Source: Bacillota bacterium
Lineage (GTDB): Bacteria; Bacillota; Clostridia; Lachnospirales; Lachnospiraceae
Length of the DNA stretch: 64,000 nt
Reading direction: 5' to 3'
NCBI GenBank assembly: GCA_023390555.1
Contig: JAEWCQ010000023.1
Span: forward strand, 1 to 64,000
Part shown: positions 44,815 to 53,305 of the stretch, piece by piece
Numbering within the stretch: position 1 is the first letter of the stretch
Layout of the letters: the number at the start of each line of letters is the position of its first letter
Position numbers and translations under genes: made by a program
Notes under the pieces: generated by a model
The model's database searches: none
Told to the model about the DNA's origin: nothing
What the model saw: the letters and a program-made list of their open reading frames with translations, nothing else

Positions 44815-45294
44815 CTATTCATTACTTTTCGCAATACCTCCATGTAATACAGCAGTCTTCCATATTCTGCGGTCTTTATCTAAAGCCCGTAATACATATT
44901 TTAAAATTGTACTTATTACAATCAGATCCACAATACACCAGAAGTTTCCATCTATGCCCGCTGTACATATCCAATGCGTTAATTCTGGTACCGCGTACAT
45001 AACAACCATTACCACAGCAGCCGCTGCCATTTCAGAAAACATCTGCCGCCACCTGCCACATGTTATCGCTTCAAGTATTGGTGCCATTAACTTAATTACA
45101 ACGAACAAATATCCGATTGCCCAAAAAAACTCACGAATTTCCACTTCTGAATACACTGACACTGGCACGTTCCCACTCAAGTAACTGACATAAAACATAC
45201 CTATTGCCACAAATATACAGGCAATATAACTCCAAAATCCAGTTGCAATATTTCCTAAAAACTCTACTATTACAATAGCAATTTTTCTTTTCAT
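44815..45294 (-). CDS. Polytopic ICE membrane protein (159 aa)
   Basis: Four hydrophobic segments (about 10-35, 48-70, 84-105 and 118-135). I do not recognise the family. It lies upstream of the DUF961 pair and downstream of the ArdA-like fragment gene, in the same direction. Confidence 0.65.
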   Translation of the reverse strand: MKRKIAIVIVEFLGNIATGFWSYIACIFVAIGMFYVSYLSGNVPVSVYSEVEIREFFWAIGYLFVVIKLMAPILEAITCGRWRQMFSEMAAAAVVMVVMYAVPELTHWICTAGIDGNFWCIVDLIVISTILKYVLRALDKDRRIWKTAVLHGGIAKSNE

Positions 45295-45317
45295 TTGATC
45301 TCCTTTCCGTTTTACCT

Positions 45318-45578
45318 CTAAACAATTTCTCTTCTGACAATGCAGTCATACAGTTGATTGGCTTCTTCAATACTAATATGTTCATCCAATTCGAACGGCA
45401 GCGACCACTCTCCAATCCAAAAGGACTGTTCCGGTAATATCTCTGCCTTTTCACGAATCGTTTCTTCCATTAATGGGAAACAAAACCACCGTCCAAGATT
45501 TTCCCCTTTTTCACACCAAATAATAAAAGCGCAGTAAGGAAGATCTGCACCTTTTTCATACGGTTTCTTTCTTCTCAT
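45318..45578 (-). CDS. Mini ArdA-like protein (86 aa)
   Basis: A second, shorter ArdA-type protein. It aligns by eye with the first 75 residues of ArdA at 39198: GRWFCFPLMEETIREKAEI against GMWFVLPVNEEDLREQLEM, then WIGEWSLPFELDEHISIEEANQLYDCIV against WDNSELPFSFSETATLDEVNHLYDLV. It keeps a single ArdA domain. It starts 4 bp inside the upstream gene. It may mimic DNA for a different restriction or regulatory protein. Confidence 0.6.
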   Translation of the reverse strand: MRRKKPYEKGADLPYCAFIIWCEKGENLGRWFCFPLMEETIREKAEILPEQSFWIGEWSLPFELDEHISIEEANQLYDCIVRREIV

Positions 45579-46429
45579 GTTTCATTCCTCCCTTTCTCCG
45601 GCTTCTGGAACTGAAATGTTTCTAATTCATCCAAACGCTGAATATCCAGCACCGCACCATCTTTCATATAATCCAGATACTTTTCATCCTGATAAAGAAA
45701 AATTCTAATACGCACGTTCTTTTCTCCTATCCAGGAAACATCTGCAATAATGCGGCCATATCGTAAAAGATTCTTATGCATATCCTCTTTTTCATCTAAT
45801 TCCTTTTCTTCCACACACACAAGTTCGTCTGGAACATCCGGGAAAATAGTTGCTTGACGAAATTCAGTAACAACCTTTTTCGGTTTTTCCGGTTCTGGCG
45901 GTTTTAAATCTTCTAATTCTTCCAACAGACTTTCCAGTTTCTTTCGACAAACTAAAAATTCGTTTAAATATTTTTCTCGGTACATATACCGTTTTAACTT
46001 GATCAAACGATCACGCTTGATCAACTTTTCTAATACTACCGGTTCATAGATATTTGCATCTATTTTTAATTTTGTCCGCTGTTCAATGCTTACCTTTGCA
46101 CTGTTCTTTACAAGATACTGATAATTTTCATCTTCTCGAAACACTTTCAATGTTTCTTTTGCATTCTCCAGGATTTCATCCCCATGAACCATGTATAATT
46201 CTGACACGAAAGAAGGAACTTCACGCTCACTATAAGCGCGAAATCTTTCTGATACATAGTCTCCAATCTTTTCCTTAACTGCAATGATCTGATCTCTAAT
46301 CACATTCAGTTCATGACCATCGGTCCAGATCGGGCTTGTGCTTCCCTTTTCTGCTATACGATCATACTTCATAAAAAGAGCAGCTAGTTGCAACGAATCT
46401 GCTTCTAACTGCTTTAAAATATCACTCAT
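45575..46429 (-). CDS. Unrecognised soluble ICE protein (284 aa)
   Basis: Helical and charged, with long Lys/Glu stretches and a coiled-coil-like middle (KKLESLLEELEDLKPPEPEKPKK). No signal peptide. It follows the large secreted repeat protein and precedes the ArdA-like gene. I cannot assign a function. Confidence 0.6.
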   Translation of the reverse strand: MSDILKQLEADSLQLAALFMKYDRIAEKGSTSPIWTDGHELNVIRDQIIAVKEKIGDYVSERFRAYSEREVPSFVSELYMVHGDEILENAKETLKVFREDENYQYLVKNSAKVSIEQRTKLKIDANIYEPVVLEKLIKRDRLIKLKRYMYREKYLNEFLVCRKKLESLLEELEDLKPPEPEKPKKVVTEFRQATIFPDVPDELVCVEEKELDEKEDMHKNLLRYGRIIADVSWIGEKNVRIRIFLYQDEKYLDYMKDGAVLDIQRLDELETFQFQKPEKGRNET

Positions 46430-46452
46430 ATGTAATTTTTCACCAGACTTTC

Positions 46453-48750
46453 CTATTCTCGAACTGCCAAGAACTGATTATAAAATCCCTTCCAGACGTT
46501 CTCTTGATCAAAGTTTTCATACCCGTTTCTGTCAATATACGCTTTCATTTCCAAAATATCTTCATGAGAGAACTGATAAGTTTGTTCGGGCGTTTCATTT
46601 TCCTGATTTAAAAGAGCCTTTTTCAATTCTTCGTGATATTCTGGATCAGTCGTCCAGATCGAATCAGGACTTAAACCGCCCTCTTCATAACTCTTGTTGA
46701 AATACTTCCAATCGATAGAACGGATCGTCTTTTCTTCCACCGTTTTGGCTTCTGTGCTATAGATATGTACCGTCACAGGCTCCGAATAGGTATTCCCGTA
46801 GCTGTCCGTAGCAAGATACGTAATAATCACTTCTGCATCCCCGGTTAAGCTTGTAAAGCTGCCAGACTGATAATCTGATATTGTCAGACTTCCAGCAATT
46901 CCTTTTTGCTTCGCCTGATCTGCTGTCCGGTTCTCTAAGGTTACATCCTCTTTATCTGTTCCGGTTGCGGTGTTAAGAAGTTCCGCTTCGGTGATTTTTC
47001 CGGCTACGGCATAGGCAAGTGTAAAGTAGCGGTCTGATGCTGTAATCTGCGGACAGTCGTCCCAGATCGCATACAGCGTAACAGTCGTTTCCGGTTGATT
47101 CGTCAGATCTGTTATACTGGTCTGATCTAGATAATCTGCTGATACCGCATCCTTATTTGTATTCCAGCCTTTAAATCCGCTTTGCCCTTGATCCGTAGTT
47201 CTTGTAAAGCCATTTGCCGGAAGCTGCGTTCCTATTCCAACCGTAGCCGCCAAATCCTTCATGCTGCCAGCTGTAGCACCATTACCATCAAAATGGATCG
47301 TATAATTTTTTGCTTTCCATTGCGCATACAGTGTAACGGTTGCAGCATTGGCCGTGGTCAGATTTTTCACGGATTGCGCAGCACTATACGACGTTCCGCT
47401 TCCATCCGCTTTTGTATTCCAGCCTGTGAACTCATAACCGCTTTTTACAAAAGCATTATTGCTAATGGTAATCGCCGTATTATAAGTTGCTGTTTGTGAT
47501 GCCACAGAGCCGGCCGTTGCCCCGTTGCCGTTATAGGCTATTGTATAGGTATTGATTTTCCAGTTTGCATACAACACCATCGACAAATCGGTTTTCGTAG
47601 CAAGCGTAGAAAAATATTCCGTTGGATCATAATCAACTGCCTGATCAAACGTGGTACCGCTCCCATCCGTTTTCGTGTTCCATTCTTTTCCAGTTTCAAT
47701 GTGGTACCCGGTCTTTGATAAATTCGGCGTTTTCGGACTTATCAAATCACTGGCAGAGCTGGTGTATTTTACGGTCTTTGTCGTTGTCTCATAGGTTCCA
47801 TTTTCACTGGTACTGCTCTGAACAATACTAGATGCAAGCTTATAATACTTACTGCCACTCTGATGCGGTGCATCCGTGATTGTTCCACCGTTTGCATGGT
47901 AAGTGATTGTTCCAGCATTTATTTCCCACTGCGCATATAACGTGACCGTCCCGTTATCATTTGTAGTCAGGTTCTTAACACTTTTACTTGCATCATACGA
48001 AGTTCCACTACCATTCGCTTTGGTATTCCATCCGGCAAACGTATAGCCGGCACGAACAAATTTGTTTGCTCTGGTCGTAAACGATTCATCATAGGTGCAG
48101 CTCTGCTTTGTCACACTTCCGCTGTCTTCGCCGTTGCCATCATATTTGACTGTATAATCATTGGCAACGAACTGATACAAAGTATAGGAATAGCTATAAG
48201 CCGCATCATGTACCTCTGGATATCCAGAATCTCCATTCGTTGTTCCTAGCCAATAATGAGCACTTCCCACCAAAAACCACTTGTCGATGTCCTTTGCATA
48301 CCCAAAATGCAAAATATAATAAGCATAACCAGCCCATCCATTATTTGCATCCACGTAAGGACTAGAAAGTATATATTCTCTGCCATCATCCAAAACTAAT
48401 ACAAGCCGTTTATGCGTCACCGTATCATTGATGCCACCAGCAGTATAATCTTCAACACGAGTGGATATTTCCATTTTGGTTTCATTTATTATATTATTTT
48501 TGTCTTTTAATTCCTGTACTGTCGGATTTAAACCAGACCAACTACAAGAAATATCCACTGCTTCTTCTGGTTTTAGAGTACCTGTTTTTTCACCTTTTAC
48601 CTCCAGATGATACCCGGTTTTTGTTGCATCCGGATTTAGAACCGTCTCTGCAGCTTTTGCGACAGATGGAGAAAGAAAAACGGTGCATAGCAAAAGTGCC
48701 AGCACCGTAACAATCTGTTTCTTCCCGATTCTTATTCTATTTTTTTCCAA
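46453..48750 (-). CDS. Secreted adhesin-like protein with Listeria-Bacteroides (InlB B-type) repeats
   Basis: 765 residues starting at a TTG with AGGAG 8 nt upstream. A signal peptide (about 10-32, ...LSPSVAKA) is followed by a unique region to about 195 and then at least four B-repeats, each ending in the motif L-Y-A-(Q/N/I)-W with G-Y-x-F-(T/A)-G-W-N-T inside. A beta-sandwich domain follows and the C-terminus ends without LPXTG or a membrane anchor. Such repeats are common in cell-surface adhesins. Located at the end of the pilus operon, so it may be a pilus-linked adhesin; this is inferred. A palindrome copy lies directly upstream. Confidence 0.75.
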   Translation of the reverse strand: MEKNRIRIGKKQIVTVLALLLCTVFLSPSVAKAAETVLNPDATKTGYHLEVKGEKTGTLKPEEAVDISCSWSGLNPTVQELKDKNNIINETKMEISTRVEDYTAGGINDTVTHKRLVLVLDDGREYILSSPYVDANNGWAGYAYYILHFGYAKDIDKWFLVGSAHYWLGTTNGDSGYPEVHDAAYSYSYTLYQFVANDYTVKYDGNGEDSGSVTKQSCTYDESFTTRANKFVRAGYTFAGWNTKANGSGTSYDASKSVKNLTTNDNGTVTLYAQWEINAGTITYHANGGTITDAPHQSGSKYYKLASSIVQSSTSENGTYETTTKTVKYTSSASDLISPKTPNLSKTGYHIETGKEWNTKTDGSGTTFDQAVDYDPTEYFSTLATKTDLSMVLYANWKINTYTIAYNGNGATAGSVASQTATYNTAITISNNAFVKSGYEFTGWNTKADGSGTSYSAAQSVKNLTTANAATVTLYAQWKAKNYTIHFDGNGATAGSMKDLAATVGIGTQLPANGFTRTTDQGQSGFKGWNTNKDAVSADYLDQTSITDLTNQPETTVTLYAIWDDCPQITASDRYFTLAYAVAGKITEAELLNTATGTDKEDVTLENRTADQAKQKGIAGSLTISDYQSGSFTSLTGDAEVIITYLATDSYGNTYSEPVTVHIYSTEAKTVEEKTIRSIDWKYFNKSYEEGGLSPDSIWTTDPEYHEELKKALLNQENETPEQTYQFSHEDILEMKAYIDRNGYENFDQENVWKGFYNQFLAVRE

Positions 48751-48773
48751 TTAGATATCTCCTCTCATTCTTT

Positions 48774-48788
48774 TTGCGACATCGCAAC
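48774..48788. repeat. Palindrome copy 3 (TTGCGACATCGCAAC)
   Basis: Between the fibronectin-type and B-repeat genes, about 20 bp upstream of the minus-strand ribosome site of the B-repeat gene. Shares the TGCG/CGCA stem; the outer G-C pair is lost at one side. Confidence 0.65.
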
Positions 48789-48791
48789 TTT

Positions 48792-50201
48792 TTATCTACC
48801 GTAGGCAAATCCATAAACACCGTCACTTGTTCCGGTAAAGGTCGAAACAAAATATCTAGTATAGTCAATGCTTCCTGCAAACTGAATTCCATAATCGTAT
48901 TCACTGGTAGAATATTTCATCAATGTCCATGATTTGACTTTTGGAAACTGCTCTTTCAATACCGCCAGAGTTTCCTTTTTTGTGCACGTTCCATCCAGCC
49001 AAGAACCAATAATAAGATCCAAATCAGCATAACTATATCCATTCCAACTATAGAACCATTTATTATCCTTGCTTCCATATCTCGTTGTCGACGTAGTAGA
49101 CGCATCGGAAAAACTACCATAAATGTTCTTTCCGTTCACTGTCCTATAAGCGCGAACCTTATATTTATAGGTATGCCACTTTGCAATATTTTTCGGTTTA
49201 TAGCTTACGCTTTTTGTATCACTGACTTTGACATATTTGTCTATGCCATTATCATACATATAAACCTGATATCCAGTCGCACCACTGACTTTATTCCATT
49301 TTAACGTGATCGCTGCATAATAGGAAGATCCGCCATAATCTGAAAGATACTTAATAGTATTCTGTGTCAAAGAAGCGATTGTGACCTTTGCTGGCTTCGT
49401 TACGGCGGTATAAGTTGTCGCACCGCTGTAGACTTTCTTTCCGTTTACAATCTTATACGTTCGGATCTGATACTTATAAGACTTACCAGCAGTCAGTTTC
49501 TTTGCGGTATAGGACGTACCTGTCTTTTTCACCGTAGCCTGTTTCACATACTTCTTTTTCGCCGAATCATAGCGATAAACCACATAACCGCTGATGTCCG
49601 TTGTCTTTTTCCACTTAAGAGTTACGCTGCTTGTCGTTGCAGCCTTTGTTGAGATTCCGGTTACCTTTGCAACAATTGTAGAAGCCTTAATGACAACACC
49701 TTTCGCCTTGATGTTCTCCGGGTTAAATGCCTGAACCAAGAACTTATACTGCGTACCAGATTTCAGGCTTTTTGCGGTATAATAATTCTTTGTAGCAATG
49801 CCTAATTTCTTATAGGTCTTTTTCTTTGTATCATACTGATAGACCAGATAGTGGATTGTACTGTCCTGTGCTTTCCATGTCAGAGTAATTGTATTTGCTT
49901 TCCGAACCGAAGCCTTTACTTTTGTTACTGGCACCGGAGCAACTGCAACTTTCTGCGTTTCCGATTCTACTTCGGATGCCTGTTCTGTTTCAGTGGGAAC
50001 CGCCTGTTCTGTTGTAGGTATTACGTCCTGATCCGATCCAGTCGCAGCTACTTCATCCATTCCAACCACCTTTTCCACAGTGTCAGATTCCGTACTGGAT
50101 TCTGTCACAACTTCTGTGTCTGCCTGTGTTGCATACGCCGAAAGTGTAAAACTGCTCATTGCGATCATTCCTGCTAACATCCATACAACTGTTTTTTTCA
50201 T
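48792..50201 (-). CDS. Secreted protein with fibronectin type III domains
   Basis: 469 residues with a signal peptide (MKKTVVWMLAGMIAMSSFTLSAYA). An acidic Thr/Ser/Glu-rich linker (to about 95) is followed by three to four tandem FN3 domains, seen by the repeated T-G-x-x-Y-K-(F/Y)-x-(V/I) and T-L-K-W-K-K pattern, and by a short C-terminal domain with Y-F-V-S-T-F. There is no sortase motif. It follows the pilus operon and precedes the B-repeat adhesin, suggesting a joint role at the cell surface. Confidence 0.75.
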   Translation of the reverse strand: MKKTVVWMLAGMIAMSSFTLSAYATQADTEVVTESSTESDTVEKVVGMDEVAATGSDQDVIPTTEQAVPTETEQASEVESETQKVAVAPVPVTKVKASVRKANTITLTWKAQDSTIHYLVYQYDTKKKTYKKLGIATKNYYTAKSLKSGTQYKFLVQAFNPENIKAKGVVIKASTIVAKVTGISTKAATTSSVTLKWKKTTDISGYVVYRYDSAKKKYVKQATVKKTGTSYTAKKLTAGKSYKYQIRTYKIVNGKKVYSGATTYTAVTKPAKVTIASLTQNTIKYLSDYGGSSYYAAITLKWNKVSGATGYQVYMYDNGIDKYVKVSDTKSVSYKPKNIAKWHTYKYKVRAYRTVNGKNIYGSFSDASTTSTTRYGSKDNKWFYSWNGYSYADLDLIIGSWLDGTCTKKETLAVLKEQFPKVKSWTLMKYSTSEYDYGIQFAGSIDYTRYFVSTFTGTSDGVYGFAYGR

Positions 50202-50284
50202 AACGATTTCCCTCCTGATATCCTCTTCAAGTTACTTTTATTATACCACATTTTCCCTGAAATGTCTTGATTTTCCGGCATTTT

Positions 50285-50650
50285 TTAAGATTCTATCACG
50301 ATATTTTTTGTTGCTTTCACCGTTCCATCGGCACCGTTTGGATAAATAAAATGTTCCTCAACCTCAACAGATAAAAGCCCTTTTTCTTCATCAAATGTCA
50401 TACTGTTTACGGTTAAAGAAGAGTCACTTTCTATCTTCACAACAAGCCTGACAATGAAATCCGTTTGAAACTCTTCTTTACTAATTCCAGTGTCAGAATC
50501 TTTCAGCTCCTTTATAGTCTGCTCCGCAGCGGTATCAATCATACGGTCAAGTTCATTTTGTCGGACGCTTCTACTCTCTATCGACAGTTCACAACTCAAC
50601 AAGAGCAGAAACACCATCGTTAGAATCACACCGAATACTGTATGTTTCAT
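50285..50650 (-). CDS. Pseudopilin-like secreted protein (121 aa)
   Basis: A hydrophobic N-terminal helix (about 5-22, VFGVILTMVFLLLLS) followed by an Arg/Glu-rich helix (SRSVRQNELDRMIDTAAEQTIKEL) and a beta-rich end. This shape is like the TadE/F-type minor pilins of Tad systems. It overlaps the next upstream gene by 4 bp and belongs to the pilus-like operon. Confidence 0.6.
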   Translation of the reverse strand: MKHTVFGVILTMVFLLLLSCELSIESRSVRQNELDRMIDTAAEQTIKELKDSDTGISKEEFQTDFIVRLVVKIESDSSLTVNSMTFDEEKGLLSVEVEEHFIYPNGADGTVKATKNIVIES

Positions 50651-51120
50651 ATGCCCTCCTTATCTATCACAAGCGGGATCACCAGCTCCGTTTCTTTCTG
50701 CTCTGTATCAATTGCCCGCAACGTGAAATAATACACGCCTGCATCTGAAAAAGTGACGCTGTCCGTATCTTTTTCGTATGACTCAGTCAGATCATTTTCC
50801 GCCGCATCCTCGATCTTAAGTACCTGTAAAGACACTAAATTTCCTACTGCATCCAAAGCTGTAAACGCCTGACCGACGATAACCGGATTTTCAGTTTTCC
50901 AGATCTGATCAGTATCACAGGATATGACTGGAGCTGCACGCTCACTGACTGTCCGATATGCACTGCTATCCAGATAAGCTGTATAGTCCGTCGTCTGATC
51001 AGCATCGGCAAGACTAGACCCTACAGCCGGCAGATTCGGGACGACAATCACACTTACCATAAAAACAAAGATCAGACCCGGAATCAGCATATCTTTTAAT
51101 TGCAATAAAATAATACGCAA
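50647..51120 (-). CDS. Secreted beta-sandwich protein of the pilus operon (157 aa)
   Basis: An N-terminal membrane helix (about 12-35) and a C-terminal extracellular domain from about 75 that looks like an immunoglobulin/bacterial Ig-like fold (FTALDAVGNLVSLQVLKI, FSDAGVYYFTLRAIDTE). The mature N-terminal part resembles a minor pilin. It lies between tiny membrane proteins and the pseudopilin-like gene. Confidence 0.6.
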   Translation of the reverse strand: MRIILLQLKDMLIPGLIFVFMVSVIVVPNLPAVGSSLADADQTTDYTAYLDSSAYRTVSERAAPVISCDTDQIWKTENPVIVGQAFTALDAVGNLVSLQVLKIEDAAENDLTESYEKDTDSVTFSDAGVYYFTLRAIDTEQKETELVIPLVIDKEGI

Positions 51121-51132
51121 TTTCTACTCCTT

Positions 51133-51276
51133 TCAGCAGATCCCGGATGTAAATGCAGATACCGCCATATAAATACTTCCTCCCGGAGCGATCATTTTTA
51201 ATATCATCGAAATGATCGCACCTGTGGCAAATGCACCAAACACCAGATCTGCATGTTCATTAAACAGTTCTTTCAT
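51133..51276 (-). CDS. Tiny membrane protein of the pilus operon (47 aa)
   Basis: Starts MKELFNEHADLVFGAFATGA and has one membrane helix (about 9-30) with an amphipathic C-terminus. Its start shares M-K-E-(L/H) and a hydrophobic run with the 56-aa protein at 54405. Possibly a Flp-like pilin; no clear prepilin peptidase site (G followed by E5) is visible. Confidence 0.6.
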   Translation of the reverse strand: MKELFNEHADLVFGAFATGAIISMILKMIAPGGSIYMAVSAFTSGIC

Positions 51277-51289
51277 TATTACCGCCTTT

Positions 51290-51394
51290 CTAAATCGTCA
51301 GATAAGCCAGCAGATAAAGTAACATCCCCATGAGAAATGCTCCGACCACCATATAAACACCGCCTAATCCAATTTCTTCCATCAAAATATCCAT
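51290..51394 (-). CDS. Tiny membrane protein of the pilus operon (34 aa)
   Basis: MDILMEEIGLGGVYMVVGAF followed by a hydrophobic helix. AAGGAGGG ribosome site is strong, and the neighbouring genes are spaced by only 13-14 bp. Too short for any family call, but its position within the operon and good initiation signal support translation. Confidence 0.55.
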   Translation of the reverse strand: MDILMEEIGLGGVYMVVGAFLMGMLLYLLAYLTI

Positions 51395-51408
51395 GCTGCC
51401 ATCCCTCC

Positions 51409-51735
51409 TTATTCTGCATAACCACGGATCTGTTTTTCCTGTGACAGCTCAAAGATCCCAATACGGTACGGATAAGTCAATATAACCTCTGCCATCTGTG
51501 CATGATCCGCTTCAATCGGATTGATTGTAAGGGTATATCCATTCGCGGCAGCCTGTTCCTTACAGGCATTCATAACAGCGGCGTTAAAGTTACTATTTTC
51601 CAACTCTGTAATCACATCCGTGTGATAGTTTTGTGCCGCAGTCGTCTCCGCCTGTGCCATCATAGTTCCAAAGCCAGTCACCGCAACAAGGAAAAGGAAA
51701 AAGATTCCCAACATACCTTTTACGATCTGTCCCAT
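51409..51735 (-). CDS. Pseudopilin / TadE-like protein (108 aa)
   Basis: An N-terminal hydrophobic helix (about 8-28) then AAQNYHTDVITELENSNFN and a small alpha/beta domain. The order (ATPase, TadB/C-type protein, then this) matches the pilin genes of Tad and type II-secretion-like loci. AAGGGGGAA ribosome site. Confidence 0.6.
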   Translation of the reverse strand: MGQIVKGMLGIFFLFLVAVTGFGTMMAQAETTAAQNYHTDVITELENSNFNAAVMNACKEQAAANGYTLTINPIEADHAQMAEVILTYPYRIGIFELSQEKQIRGYAE

Positions 51736-51750
51736 AAAATTCCCCCTTCC

Positions 51751-53268
51751 TTAAAAATAAGATGCCAGGCCGGTAAAGAATGTCAGCAGCATAATAAACA
51801 TTCCAGCCAGCAGCTGCAAAGATACGGTTGCCTGCGGAAGATAAAACAGACTGGTGACTCCCGCAAGATTCTTTTCGTTTTTCCGCTTTTCCGACTGATC
51901 CAGCATCTTACTGTTTCGTTCGACTAAAGCCTTTACCTGTGTTGCCACCTCTCCACTTCCAAGACTTGAAATGGAATAGAGCATCTTCATAGCCGATTGT
52001 ACTGGGGAAAGATGAAAACGTTTTAAAAATGCCAGATATGGCCTTTCCGAATTCGGCATTCCTTTCAAATCGTTCACCAGAGTTTCCAGTTCCGGTTTTA
52101 ATATCTTAGGCGCGCCGGAAATTGAACTTTCGATTGACCGACGTACATTATTACTCTGTAACAATAGAGCCATCTGCATAAGCCATTGTGGAAAAGCTGC
52201 ATTAATCTCTTCGACAACTTTATCATAAGCGATCCGGTAACCAATCCTGTGCTGGTTAAATAAAAAGGCGGCAAATGCTAAAAATCCCGCCGCTGGAATA
52301 TTTCTTCCAAACACAAAACAGAGCACTGCACCCGCCAAAGCCGGAAGTGCAAACAGTACACTTTTTTTCTGTTCTTTTTTCATATCATAGTTCTGGATCA
52401 TATCATAATACCCACAGATCTTCTGTTCTTCTTTTTCACTGTCACGTTCCGTCCAGCTTCTTGCAATTGCCCGGTTCGCTTTCCGGTAGATCAGCAGATC
52501 TAAAAATAAGTATACGGTCGTTACAATCTGCATAGCAGGCAGATGTACGATAGAAAACTGTTCCGGCATCTGCCGATAGACTCCGTGAAACATAGCCGCA
52601 AAGCCAATCGTAATAAGCAGCGCACCCAAGATCAGCCCGCGTTTTTGTTTCTTCTCTTCCTGTAAGAGCAGAATATTATCCGCCCAGATGTTCTTTATAT
52701 GTAGCAGCATATCCACAGATGCATCACTGTCACCGCCGTTTCTTTCTACGGTCTGCATATAATCATGCACCGCCCGTAAATGCTTATCAGGATATTCCTG
52801 CTCAATTTTTTCAAACGCTTCCCGGTACAGATCATGTTCCGAATGCCCGGCTTCGATATAGCCTGCCGCTTCTGAAATTACTGACTTCATATTTCCCTCG
52901 AATAGCGTTTCCGTATCACGTAACGCACTCAGGATTTTCTGATCCGTTTTAAAAGAATACAGGATCTGTTCCATGTAATCCGCCAAATCTAAAAAGCGAC
53001 GGTGTTCATACATATTTTTATAACCGTCAATGATCATGCCCGGAAGAAACAGCAGAAATGATAAGGTTAAGAACAGGATATATTCCCAACCGAGGGAAAA
53101 TACAATCCCAAGAGCAACGGTAGCAAGCAAAGATAAAACGATCATTGCTGCATAACGCCCCATAGAGAATTTATATCCGTACCCGTCAATTTCTTTCACC
53201 AGATTCTTCGGATTTAATAATTCGGTCAGTTTTCGTTTTCCCGGTCTTTTTTTCTTTTTCTCGTTCAC
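51751..53268 (-). CDS. Type II secretion F-domain / TadB-TadC-like inner-membrane platform protein
   Basis: 505 residues starting at GTG with AAGGAAG upstream. Membrane segments at about 40-75, 205-225, 230-255, 310-345 and 470-500. The cytoplasmic stretches (FKTDQKILSALRDTETLFEG and FPQWLMQMALLLQSNNVRRSIESS) are of the T2SF/TadB-C kind. It is longer than a single TadB or TadC (about 300 aa), as if both were fused. It should form the platform that the CpaF-type ATPase drives. A palindrome copy lies just upstream. Confidence 0.75.
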   Translation of the reverse strand: MNEKKKKRPGKRKLTELLNPKNLVKEIDGYGYKFSMGRYAAMIVLSLLATVALGIVFSLGWEYILFLTLSFLLFLPGMIIDGYKNMYEHRRFLDLADYMEQILYSFKTDQKILSALRDTETLFEGNMKSVISEAAGYIEAGHSEHDLYREAFEKIEQEYPDKHLRAVHDYMQTVERNGGDSDASVDMLLHIKNIWADNILLLQEEKKQKRGLILGALLITIGFAAMFHGVYRQMPEQFSIVHLPAMQIVTTVYLFLDLLIYRKANRAIARSWTERDSEKEEQKICGYYDMIQNYDMKKEQKKSVLFALPALAGAVLCFVFGRNIPAAGFLAFAAFLFNQHRIGYRIAYDKVVEEINAAFPQWLMQMALLLQSNNVRRSIESSISGAPKILKPELETLVNDLKGMPNSERPYLAFLKRFHLSPVQSAMKMLYSISSLGSGEVATQVKALVERNSKMLDQSEKRKNEKNLAGVTSLFYLPQATVSLQLLAGMFIMLLTFFTGLASYF

Positions 53269-53285
53269 CTAAAATCTTCCTTTCT

Positions 53286-53301
53286 GTTGCGACTTCGCAA
53301 C
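53286..53301. repeat. Palindrome copy 4 (GTTGCGACTTCGCAAC)
   Basis: Directly upstream of the ribosome site (AAGGAAGA) of the TadB/C-type gene on the minus strand, between it and the ATPase gene. Stem bases are the same as in the other copies and only the centre differs. Confidence 0.7.
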
Positions 53302-53305
53302 CAAA

